64,000 nt of DNA from Tanytarsus gracilentus (Eukaryota > Arthropoda > Insecta > Diptera > Chironomidae), in the NCBI GenBank assembly GCA_038502055.1, contig JAXRKN010000045.1:5292501-5356500 (forward strand), in the 5' to 3' direction. The notes under the pieces are model-generated. The model had not been told where the DNA came from. It made no database searches and worked only from the letters and a program-made list of their open reading frames with translations. This document shows positions 24,033-33,317 of the stretch, piece after piece (within the stretch, counting starts at the first letter, position 1; each line of letters opens with the position of its first letter). The position numbers were made by a program, and so were the translations under genes.

Positions 24033-25934
24033 CCCACAGAACATTTTCAGTGTCAATTTTATATCAATTTGATATCAATTTTTGATAGCAAATTTTTTGG
24101 GCAACTTCGTCGATATTTGGTCAAATTTTGCTATTAAATTTAACCATGATTTGATAGCAAATTTTGACATTAAATTTATATCAATTTAATAGCAAATTTT
24201 GACATGATTTTTTTTCTAAAAAAATTTTTTGTGTCAAATTTTGCTATCAATTTAATGTAAATTTGACGTCAAATTTCATTTTCCACTTTTGTGGAACACT
24301 TAATTTAATTAAGTTTTTTTGCTATATCAGGTCAACACTTGGTTGTTTTTTGCTCTGTAATGAAGGAGGAATATTTTTTAGAAACTCAAACTTATTTTTG
24401 CTTACCCGCCGTTGCTAGGATTCGAACCGCTGTCTTCAAGAAGATGAATTTGTTAACACTCGCGCGCGTAACATTGCGCTACCAAGCCTTTATTAAATTT
24501 AATTTCACAATGGCTAAAGACTTATATAAGAAATCAAAAGTTTTTGTGAAAATTTAAGCAGATACTTATTAATTTCTTGATAATATCTTTTAGCTTTCAA
24601 AAAAAAATATCCTCATTCTTATTATTTTGAACCAAACTTTATTTTTTTTCTCAGGTTTGTTAAAGATATTTAAATTTTGAAGCAATAATTATCTTTAGAA
24701 TTTTATGAAAGGAATTAAAAATTTAAACTGAAATATAAATTGTTTATTCTACTTTATGTTATTTTCGATGCTTATTTTAGGAACTTTTGAAAAAATTATC
24801 AGAAAATTAAGGAAAGCGACTTAAGCAAAAACGGAAACTGTTCAAAAAACTTTCAATAAAGGGTTATAGTTAATAGAAAATATCAGATTAAAAATTTTAT
24901 TGAATGAAGAAATCTCTCATCCTTTTGTATTTACAAAGAGTGTAATATATTTTTTCTAAGAATTAAGTTGAATCAACATTTGAAAGGAAATTTTGTTGAA
25001 ACTTTTTTTCCCAAATGCTTGATAATAAACTTTGAACCTTGATGTAATATTTTTTTTAAAATTTTACAACAAAACTTTGCATTGAATTTAAAAAGAATAT
25101 ATTACATCAAATTGATGTAAAAAGTTGATATTAAACTTCTTGTCAAAATATTTAATATAAAATTGACATCAATTTAATATAAAAAATTTCTATTTAATTT
25201 TTGGTAAAAAAATTAATATTAAATTGATATAATTTTATGTAAAAATTTAATAACAATTTTTTGATAAAAAATTTAATATTAAATGAATCAATTTTATGTA
25301 AAAATTTAATAACAAATTTTTGATAAAAAATTTAATATTAAATTGACATCAATTTTATTAAAAATTTAATATCAAATTTTTGGTAAAAAATTTAATATAA
25401 AATTGATATCAAATTAATGTAAAAATTTAATAAAAAATTTTTGGTCAAAAACTTTAATATAAAATTGATATCAAATTAATTAAAAATTTAATAAACAAAT
25501 TTTGGTCAACCACTTTAATATAAAATTGATATCAAATTAATGAAAAAATTTAATAAAAAAGTTTGGTCAAAAAATTTTATATAAAATTGATATCAAATTA
25601 ATGTAAAAATTTAATAACAAATTTTTGGTGAAAAATTTTTATATTAAATTGACATCAAATTAATGTAAAAATTTGATATTGAAATTTTAGTCAAAAAATT
25701 TAATATCAAATTTATGTCAAATTTGATATTCATAAAACATTAATTTAATATCAAATAAAATATTTTTTTACTTGCTATTAAATTGACATTAAATTTGACG
25801 TTAAATTTGACATTAAATTTTTTTTGTTGATATCAAATTCATGTAAATTTAATATCAATTTGATGTCAAAATTTTTTTTTGACAAGGATTTAACGTCAAA
25901 TTGATATCAATTCAACCAAAAATTGTTCTATGGG
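24033..25934. mobile_element. Nested TIR element with tRNA-like module (type 1)
   Basis: Its ends are CCCACAGAACA and, reverse-complemented, CCCATAGAACA. It is flanked by TA on both sides (24031-24032, 25935-25936). The other copy of the host repeat has a single TA at 47504-47505, so the insertion and its TA duplication are seen directly. The 1902-bp interior is mostly degenerate palindromic words such as TTGATATCAA and AAATTTGACGTCAAATTT, densest in 24050-24290 and 25050-25910, plus a less repetitive core with an antisense tRNA-like stretch at 24404-24490. It shares core sequence with 55020-57407. No transposase ORF, so non-autonomous. A Tc1/mariner-like origin fits the TA duplication, but the CCC ends are unusual for it. 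Confidence 0.85.
24404..24490 (-). ncRNA. tRNA-like Pol III module inside nested element (tRNA pseudogene/SINE-like)
   Basis: On the minus strand an A-box-like GGTAGCGCAATGTTACGC is followed about 40 bases later by a perfect B box GGTTCGAATCC, the spacing of a tRNA gene. A D-arm (GCGC/GCGC), a TCTTC-TT-GAAGA variable-arm hairpin and a weak anticodon arm with TAA in the loop can be drawn. Acceptor and T stems are poorly paired, so it is unlikely to be a working tRNA. It may still drive Pol III transcription. The Dscam intron element carries a diverged equivalent at 55457-55530. Confidence 0.55.
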
Positions 25935-26122
25935 TAGTGAACGCCATATCTCAAGAACGGCTGGTCGGATTTGACTCGGGTTTGTGGCTAAAGATCGGGT
26001 TTTGGCTCTAGTTGTGCAAGAAGTATTTTGTTTTGAGGTAAGACCCTCCAAGGACCGTCCCTGAGTGCAAAAATGTCCTTTTTCATACAAATTTTCTCTT
26101 ATATGGCTTCATGTATCTCGTT

Positions 26123-26350
26123 AAACTCGTAATTGGACCAGGAATCGATTGACATTGACGATTTTTGAGGAATGTCCATAATGGCCGGCCAGGAGTGCCA
26201 CTAATGTCCATTTTTCAGAACTATGGCTTCATGTATGTCGTTGAACTCGTCATTGCATCAGGAATCGATTGACATTGACGATTTTTGAGGAATGTCCATC
26301 ATGGCCGGCCAGGAGTGCCACTAATGTCCATATTTTAGAACTATGGGGTA
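26123..26350. repeat. 120-bp tandem repeat, two units
   Basis: Units start at about 26123 and 26243. Each contains AACTCGT, GACATTGACGATTTTTGAGG and GGCCGGCCAGGAGTGCCAC. The same unit occurs four times in the other copy of this element, so the array expands or contracts between copies. Confidence 0.85.
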
Positions 26351-26781
26351 CTAATCTAAGACAGCGGAGCTATTGGAAATGGCAACGCCGTTTGCAGACC
26401 CATCTTGTTTAATTTTTTCAATGATATTAAATTTAAAATTTTATTTCACATTCTTCAGTTCTAATGAAATGTCTCAATTTTTATTTGCAAAGAAAGTTAG
26501 TCGACGCGTAAAATACCTCAGGAAATGGCACTCAAATTTCGACACAATATCAGAATTTCTCCTAAATTTATTTTTCTGTCATTAAATTTCATTCATGCGA
26601 CTTTTGTTTTTATTTTCTAAAATTGTCGACGTAAAAGAATTTCATTAAGATTTATAAACTGCCTCAAGAATTAATTATAAAAAACTGATTAAATAACTTT
26701 TTTATGATGCAAATTAAAAATGTCACATTTCTGCGAATTTTCTTATCATGATAATTTGTTTTTATCAAACAAATCTTTTAA

Positions 26782-26820
26782 TATAAAATCTGGTTCATTT
26801 GATGAGATTTTTATCAGAAC
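26782..26820 (+). promoter_or_regulatory. TATA plus initiator for the secreted DPBB gene
   Basis: TATAAAA begins at 26782 and an initiator-like TATCAGAAC has its A at 26816, 34 bases downstream, close to the usual arthropod spacing. The start codon at 26838 would then have a 22-base leader. Found by eye only. Confidence 0.5.
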
Positions 26821-26837
26821 AATTTTCGCATTCAAAA

Positions 26838-27248
26838 ATGAAGAAACAACAGTTTTTAAGGTGGATTTTAATCATTGCCACCCTCATTTCAGTTTCATCG
26901 GCATTCACCGGTGACTTGACTTACTACAACGAGTGGAGAGGCAATTATGGATCTTGTGGCTTGGAACGTAGCAAATACGATCCATATTATGTCGTAGCAC
27001 TCTCTCGCGAACGAATGTCAGGAGTGCCAAATCCAAACAACCATCCATTATGTAAACCAGACAAGTGCATAAGAATTAATGGCGCAAGAGGATCGGTGGT
27101 GGTTAAAATTAGTGACACGTGTGGGGCATGCAAACGCGATGATGTCGATGTAGCTGACAGTGTCTTTCCACTTCTCGATGATCCATGGAAGGGAAGAGTT
27201 AAGGTCACTTGGGATTTCACTGATTGCAGTCGATTGGGAAGAGTTTAA
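26838..27248 (+). CDS. Small secreted double-psi beta-barrel (expansin/RlpA-like) protein
   Basis: A 136-residue, intronless gene. The first 22 residues are a signal peptide (Lys-rich start, hydrophobic core, VSSA cleavage site). The 114-residue mature part opens with GDLTYYN, close to the GxxTYY/TFY start of expansin and RlpA-like barrels, and continues with six cysteines (GSCG, LCKPDKC, DTCGAC, TDC), enough for three disulfides. RINGARGSVVVKISDTC and DDVDVADSVFPLLDDP match the VxDxC and xxDLSxxAF segments of the family. Related single-domain proteins occur in fungi, bacteria and plants as loosenin/barwin-like proteins or protease inhibitors (family knowledge). The substrate here cannot be told. 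I start at 26838 because earlier in-frame codons are non-ATG and lie over the promoter. AATAAA follows at about 27257. Single exon and an unusual family for a fly suggest horizontal transfer, unproven. Confidence 0.88.
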   Translation: MKKQQFLRWILIIATLISVSSAFTGDLTYYNEWRGNYGSCGLERSKYDPYYVVALSRERMSGVPNPNNHPLCKPDKCIRINGARGSVVVKISDTCGACKRDDVDVADSVFPLLDDPWKGRVKVTWDFTDCSRLGRV

Positions 27249-27470
27249 AATTTGCAAATAAAAAAAATTGATAATGGATAAAAATTTTAAAAAGTAAAAA
27301 ATAAATGAAATTTAATTCTGGATATTTTGAAGAAGTAAATCATTGTAAATTTTAGATTGCAGCTTGAGACAATTTTTACAAGTAATTCACGCAAGCAACA
27401 CGTGCGACTTTAAAAAGAGTAAAATTTTCTCAAAAATTTTATTTAATTAAAAAATCTCACAAATAATTGA

Positions 27471-29368
27471 TTACAATTCTCTGAAAGTGATGAAGCCATG
27501 AAGTGCCTTCAAATCTTCGCCGTCCATCAGCATGTCCTCGAAATATTGAGAAAAGTTAATTGTAATTCGATAAATTGATCTACGCAGTGCCGATTTTAGT
27601 GCATACAAGTTGCGATCTTTAGCAATCGTGTTGATGGCACTGACTTTCTCCAGTGCCGCTCTCAACTTAATTAAAGACTTGAGGATGGCTTTAATGTCAA
27701 ATTGAACAACTCCATAGCTGTCTTCCTCCAATGATCTCGCAATCAATGCCGCGATGCCTTGCGTGAGCCAAATAATAATTTGCGAATTTTGAGATAGAAG
27801 GAAATTTAACTTTGCACTTTCCTCCTCGCCAAACAAATACGAGATGAGCTTGTAGCGAAGAAGTCGTTGCTTGAGGTTGATTAAAAATTTTGATCGCTTT
27901 TCTTCATCAGAAAATATCGGTTTAGTAGGACTTGACGCTGTAAAGCTTCTAATGCCATTATTCTCATTTTGATGGCGAGTCAGTTGCTTATGATCGTAGA
28001 ATTTCTGAATTGGATTATTGAGTGTGTTCAACGTGATGTCGTTGCGACGATTTTTAGCGACATAATCGACATTAGTTTTAATTTCGTTTGTAAAATTATC
28101 GATTAACGTGAGAAAAACTTTTACAAGTTGCTTCCAGTTGTGAGGATGTGAACCTGAGAATGTAAAATAAATATAAAGTGATATAAAAAAATAATTTTTT
28201 TCTCACCAGGAACTGATAAAGCATAGAACTCATTTCTTCTCGCTTTATTTGCACTGTCAGCAAGCAAAAATAAATCCTGTGCGGCTAAATGTTGCGTGAT
28301 ATAGCACTCTTTGGTCTCGAGTATCTTTGTGATGGTCAAACCGCGAGATATGCCGAATTCCATAGACTGTGTTGCAAAAATATTTGTAAGCTTATTGAAG
28401 ATTTGAATGTAGCTGTAGATCATTGATGACATTATCCACGCATAAATGATAACTTTAATATCGGAGAGAGTCGTGAAATTATTGACAAAGCCATTTTTAT
28501 CTGATATCTCGAGGAACAAAACCCTTTGAAGGATGTAAGAAAAGGAACTGCCAAAAATCACATAAAATCCGATGAAGTGGATGGTCGGCATGAAGGACTT
28601 AAAGAATGATGCTTTTACAGTCGATGTCACTTCTTTTCTGATCTGCTGGATTTTCGATTGATGAACAAAGTTAAAGTTTAGTCCATCGTCTTTCTTCGCA
28701 TTGATATAGAAGTAAAATCTCATGAAAACTCCAGCGAGAAGAAGAAAAGAGTAGCTTTCATTAAGCTCATTGGATTTGTCAATTAGAAACTTGTAGTCAT
28801 CACTCAAACACCTCATGAAAAGCCTTGCGGTGGAGAGTCCAATGAAGAAATTCAAAACTGTAATCAGCAAAGTATGTCCAAAGTTTTGCATGAACTTAGA
28901 TATTCTCGTTGGACAGTAGATTCGCTCCATTGTCAATTTAGTGAGTGTCAAGCCGGAAAACAAGACATTCACGAGAGTTTGCAGTGACATAAAGATGTAA
29001 AGTGACTCTCGTAGCCAAGTCAAGGGATTGAGGTACTTAAAGTTGATTGTTGCGATTGAAAATATCATAAACAACAAGTACTGAAGGAACATGCTCATGA
29101 AAAGCACACACTGCAATCGACTTCTACAAATTTGCCGACATTGGTCTTGAAATGAAGTTGATTTTTGAGTCTGAACATTTGGTTGCTGCTTAATTGGCGA
29201 CTGGATCACAGGATTTGGCGTGGATATTGCCATTGGACTCGAGATGGTTTGAGTTGTGTTAAATTGCGAGCTTGAAAATGGACTGAAATTAAAAATAATA
29301 TATAATATTATGAAATTATTAATAAATTGAATATATTTAAATCTTTAAAAACGAATTTACCTCTGCAT
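27471..29368 (-). CDS. Ndc1: Nucleoporin NDC1 (transmembrane)
   Basis: Pore-membrane nucleoporin that anchors the nuclear pore complex in the nuclear envelope and takes part in pore insertion. Exons 29368-29361 (only MQ plus two bases), 29282-28207 and 28153-27471 join in phase to 588 residues, near the usual length. The N-terminal half shows six hydrophobic segments, for example SMFLQYLLFMIFSIATI, LLITVLNFFIGLSTARLF and IHFIGFYVIFGSSFSYIL. The junction region reads LSVPG|SHPHNWKQL, matching the conserved PGGHPHNW motif of NDC1 and confirming the second intron. The C-terminal half is soluble and ends HGFITFREL. The tiny first exon would be missed by ORF calling; it is supported by ATGCAGAG followed by GTAAAT. 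It is transcribed away from PHETA, whose stop lies about 380 bp upstream on the same strand. Confidence 0.93.
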
Positions 29369-29750
29369 TTTCGGCTTTTACAATTTTTCGCTATAAATGA
29401 TGTTATTTCGAGAAACTTTTAATGTCTACTCTTAGATAATGAGTTTATTAACAATTTTCCACTATTGAAGTTAACAGAAACCTAGTTAAACTTGATTATT
29501 TAAATAAATTTAATGAAATATCTTTTTTTAAGTCTGCTTTGTTGATTTTTTAAATTCAAAAATATTTTAACCGTTACAAAAAAATTTAATTTTTTAAAAA
29601 CCATTTTTATTCCGACAGTTTGATTAAATTAAATAAAATCCAATAAAATAATAAATTAGTACAAAGTAACAGTTAGTGATGCATCGGGATGCGGGTAAAA
29701 ATTGTCAAACATAATTTAAATCTCATGAGATGTTAGAGTTTTAATATAAT

Positions 29751-30638
29751 TTACAATACTATGAGTGGTTGTTCGGTTTTTTCTTTGGCCTCTTGCCTCG
29801 ATCTGATTACTTCTTTCCATGCCTTGCCAAAGTATTCATGGACCGTTATAAAAGTGAAATCATCCTTATCATTTTGAGTTGGATTTGATGAGAAAATCCT
29901 TAATTCGTTATCATCTTTAATTGGAAATGGCATCGTGTCTCGACTTATTGGTGGCGGAGGTGCGGGTCTAAGTGGAACTTGAGGTTGTTGATGGCTTGTC
30001 TGTGGCAGTCCTTTATTGAAAGGATTTTGTCGCCGAGGTGGACGTGAAATTGATTGTTCATCATGCTCATCACTCTGCGAGGAACTTGAATCGAGTTCAG
30101 CTAATTGTCGCTGTAATTCTGATATCATCAAACGCATATAATCATAACTAAAAAAATATAAAATACTATAAAGTGACTCATAACTATGATAAAATTACCC
30201 AGCAGTAGTCAACGCTTTCATCCACGATTCCATTGACTCTTGATTCTCGGCGGCTAAGACGTACCGTCGATTGCCTGGAAAGTTTACACTGAAACAGAAT
30301 CGCTCTTCCTCAAACTCACACAGCTCAACTAGACAGCCTTCGAGAATGACCATGCCTGGAATTGAGAGAAATTTTAATCGTCTGTAAACTATTTGACTGG
30401 ATCTCACCTAGTGGCTCTGGATTCGATCTTTTCTCATAGTAGAACAATAAATTTCCCTTTAACACAAACCAGCGCTTTTGGAAGGCCTTGTTAACTGTCA
30501 TTGACAAAAACTTATTAACTTTAATGACACACAATTTCAATTTTCTATCTTACCTTCCCCGCGTTTAGTTAACCATCCTTCTCTATCCACGGGTCGACTG
30601 CGTGCGAACTCGAATAAAGTTTTCTCGTTAATTTTCAT
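29751..30638 (-). CDS. Sesquipedalian / PHETA (PH domain endosomal adaptor)
   Basis: Small PH-domain adaptor of endosome-to-Golgi and recycling traffic that binds the inositol 5-phosphatase OCRL. Exons 30638-30554, 30494-30408, 30355-30199 and 30147-29751 join in phase to 241 residues; human PHETA1 is about 249. It opens MKINEKTLFEFA, like the family's MKLNERSLxxYA. The PH domain (about residues 20-115) contains GWLTKRG, KRWFVLKGNLLFYYE, VILEGCLVELCE and YVLAAENQESMESWMKAL. Then GYDYMRLMISELQRQL is the conserved helix. A Ser/Pro/Gln-rich linker leads to FITVHEYFGKAW near the C-terminus, matching the F&H motif that contacts OCRL. The start lies 203 bp from the divergent TRAPPC13 start, a likely shared promoter. 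Confidence 0.93.
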
Positions 30639-30841
30639 AATTTTAGTTGAGTTAAACTAAGAAAATTAATAAAATTGTGCAAAAAGATGAGAAAGAAAAT
30701 TTTGTCAATATTTAAAAAAAAATACAAGTTGAATTCGATAATTTGAAAAAATTTAATCAGCTGTTTTTTGTTTACGTTTAAAATATTTTCGTGAAAATTC
30801 TTTTTTGATAATTTAAAAAGAAAAATCAGTAAATTTTCATT
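30639..30841. promoter_or_regulatory. Bidirectional promoter region, PHETA / TRAPPC13
   Basis: 203 bp between two divergent start codons. It must hold both 5' UTRs and both start sites. No TATA box stands out; it is AT-rich throughout. Confidence 0.6.
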
Positions 30842-32217
30842 ATGGAAGCGCAAGTTGAGCACTTATTGCAGCTTAAGGTGATGAGACTCACAAAGCCAGC
30901 ACTAACTAACTCTGAGAATACAATTTTAAGCGAGAAAAGTGACTTGCCTCAATTTGCTGCGACAGAACCCAAAAATTTATTGAATAAAAACAATTTTCTG
31001 CTACTTCCGCAGTCATTCGGAAACATCTACTTGGGTAATTGATGATAATAATTAAGTTAACATTAAATTTATTCGACTGGATCTTTTTAGGTGAAACTTT
31101 CTCGAGCTATATTTGTATTATCAACTGCACGACCCATCCAGTTACTTCTGTCTCTGTTAAGTGTGATTTGCAAAGTATGTTAATTCAACATCGAGTTAAA
31201 CTAATACCTCATGACTTAATTTAATCACTTCCAGCTAACAATTCACGCGTGTCAATTCCAATCCACGCCAACAAGACAATTCCCACGACTATCAATCAAG
31301 ACGAGACTTTAGATGATGTCATTCATTATGAAGTGAAAGAGATTGGAACTCATATTCTTGTTTGCGAAGTCAACTATGTCTCGCCAAGTTCACTTCCGTT
31401 GAGTTTCAGGAAGTTCTTTAAATTTCAAGTTCTCAAACCGCTTGATGTGCAAACGAAGTTTTATAATGCTGAAAATGAGGTGTTTCTTGAGGCGACCATT
31501 CAGAACATCACGGCACAAGCAATTAATCTGGAGCGTGTTGAACTTGAGCCCTCTGAAACCTACAATGTGACACCCCTCAATCAAACTACTGATGGGAAAT
31601 CAGTTTTTTGTTCCATCAACAAGTTGCAACCCCAAAATTCATGTCAGTTCCTCTACTGCATCAAGCCAATTCCATCAATCGCAAATGACTTGAAAGCAAT
31701 GAAATTGGCGACAAACATCGGCAAGCTTGACATCGTTTGGCGATCCTCTAATTTTGCTGAAAAAGGACGTCTACAGACGAGTCAATTACAGCGAAGTTCC
31801 GTTGAGTATGGCGATTTAAAACTTTCAATATTGGAAGCAAGCAGCATCACTGAAATTTCAAAACCTTTCATCTTTCTCTGCCGTGTGACAAACACAAGCA
31901 CACGATCAATGGAATTAACTCTAAATTTTAATACAAAGCGAAAGCATGGCAATGCATACACAGGACTTTCGGAACAAAATCTCGGACTCGTTGAACCGGA
32001 GAGATTTAAAGATTTTAAATTGACAATTTTTCCCACTAAACTCAGCATCATCAGTGTTAGTGATTTGCAGCTTAATGATGTGTTTATGAAGAGAAGTTAC
32101 GAGTTCGAGGACATTTTGCAGATTTTCGTTGTAAGCGATTTGAATGAAGCATTCGAGTGGCATAAGTTCATTAAGTATCACGACATTCCAGCGGCAGCTG
32201 TTAGACAAGCCGCATAA
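30842..32217 (+). CDS. TRAPPC13: TRAPP complex subunit 13
   Basis: Subunit of the metazoan TRAPPIII tethering complex, a Rab1 exchange factor acting in ER-Golgi traffic and autophagy. Exons 30842-31034, 31091-31174 and 31235-32217 join in phase to 419 residues (human about 417). It starts with LLQLKVMRLTKPAL, then LPQSFGNIYLGETFSSYICI, and the exon 2/3 join gives CDLQTNNSRVSIP. The block DDVIHYEVKEIGTHILVCEVNY is near-identical to the family. The C-terminal half is beta-rich, as expected for Ig-like domains, and ends in DIPAAAVRQAA. Introns are about 56-60 bp. Its stop is 75 bp from the stop of the convergent STEEP1-like gene, so the two 3' ends probably overlap. Confidence 0.94.
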
Positions 32218-32292
32218 ATATTCTGTTAAGTTATAATTTTATGCGATATTAAAATAATTAAAATGTCCAAAAAAATTTATTCAATTTGCATT

Positions 32293-33061
32293 TTAAAGTA
32301 AAGTTCCACGTTTCAGCTTTTTCGATTGGATTTCTTCCTCTTTTTGCTCGAGAGCCTTTTGCTTTCGTCGCTCCAACTGCTTTTCGATGATTTTAGCGTT
32401 GGCTGCGAAACTATCAGCAACTTCTCTCGCCTCAATCTCATCTTCTTCCTCATCAACAGTTGAAACAGTAACGGAACTGAACTTTCCAAGATCCTTCACC
32501 TTCCTCTTGACAAAAACTTTACTCTTCTCTTGAAGATTCTTATCGTGTGGATCTGACTTGAGACGAAGCGAATTTTGAATGATGAAAGTGACTGCGGGAT
32601 TGTCGAAACGATAAAAGAGAGGAAGTTTGCACTTTTTGCATTTGAATCTCTTCTGAACTTCAACGCCTTTATTTTCTCGCTGGATGTAGACTTTTTCGGG
32701 ATTATCAGTGTCGCATGTTATCTAAAATAGAAAAAAAAATTAGTGATACAGGTGAACGTAAAGAACATCCAGTAAGATTTTATGTCCTTTAACTGGATGT
32801 TTCTTTAATATGTTCTGGATGTCTGTAGAGATCATTTAATCTCACCTTGTAAGCAATATTAGCTGAATCCAACACTCGGCTCGAGTCACATTTTCTCAAT
32901 GGCAGTCTCTCGATTAAACTTTCTCCAATAATTAAGCTTAATTGTCCACAAACACAATAATACGTTTTTAATTTCTCTTCCTTATACTCATGCTTCGAGT
33001 CATCCCTCTCTTTTGAACCTGTGTCGGAACAAACAATCGATTTGGAGATGATTTTCGGCAT
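32293..33061 (-). CDS. STEEP1-like protein (CXorf56 / UPF0428 family)
   Basis: Homologue of human STEEP1, reported to help STING leave the ER; its function in insects is not settled, and homologues are also found with spliceosomes (family knowledge). Exons 33061-32846 and 32721-32293 join in phase 0 to 214 residues (human 222). Landmarks: MPKIISKSIV, YYCVCGQ (first Cys pair), ERLPLRKCDSSRVLD, then FKCKKCKLPLFYRF (second Cys pair), which together look like a zinc site. The C-terminal third is acidic then basic coiled coil (VADSFAANAKIIEKQLERRK) and ends KLKRGTLL. It is convergent with TRAPPC13 and divergent from NUP133, with 256 bp between the start codons. Confidence 0.92.
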
Positions 33062-33317
33062 AATTTAATAAAATTTAATTTTTAAGAATAATTTTTTAAA
33101 ATCGTTTTGTTTACAAACAAATAAAATTTGATTGTTTTGTAAAAGTCGGCTAAACTAGCATGAAATTACTTGAAGCTTAACCGTTTATTACAAAACACAA
33201 CAAAATTAACGCAGGGAATGTAAGAAAACTTTTCAAAAACGTTTAAAAACCGGCCAATTTCGTAAAATAACAAAAATATTGAATTAAAGCAGTCATTACA
33301 CAATAAAACGAAATAAA
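33062..33317. promoter_or_regulatory. Bidirectional promoter region, STEEP1-like / NUP133
   Basis: 256 bp between divergent start codons, containing both leaders. Several AAACAAA and AACAAAAT stretches but no clear TATA box. Confidence 0.6.

Larger units (their letters stand above)
23777..26410. mobile_element. Repeat element, copy A (interrupted by nested element)
   Basis: Shares its sequence with 47266-48213. In order: a left end ATTATAGCTCCGC; about 190 bp including GACCCCTAGTGCCAAG; a run of CTTTCTCA-type octamers (about 23968-24028); then, after the 1.9-kb nested insertion, a conserved block (CATATCTCAAGAACGGCTGG), two 120-bp tandem units (from about 26123 and 26243), and a right end containing GCGGAGCTAT, an inverted copy of the left ATAGCTCCGC, followed by a shared 36-bp tail ending CATCTTGTTT. 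No transposase is visible and the class is unknown. Sequence shared beyond the inverted repeat shows that the real right end is further out. Confidence 0.85.

Noticed and set aside
25896..26090. Minus-strand ORF inside the repeat element
   Set aside because: Part of repeat sequence and the nested element's end; the frame is not kept as protein in copy B in a convincing way.
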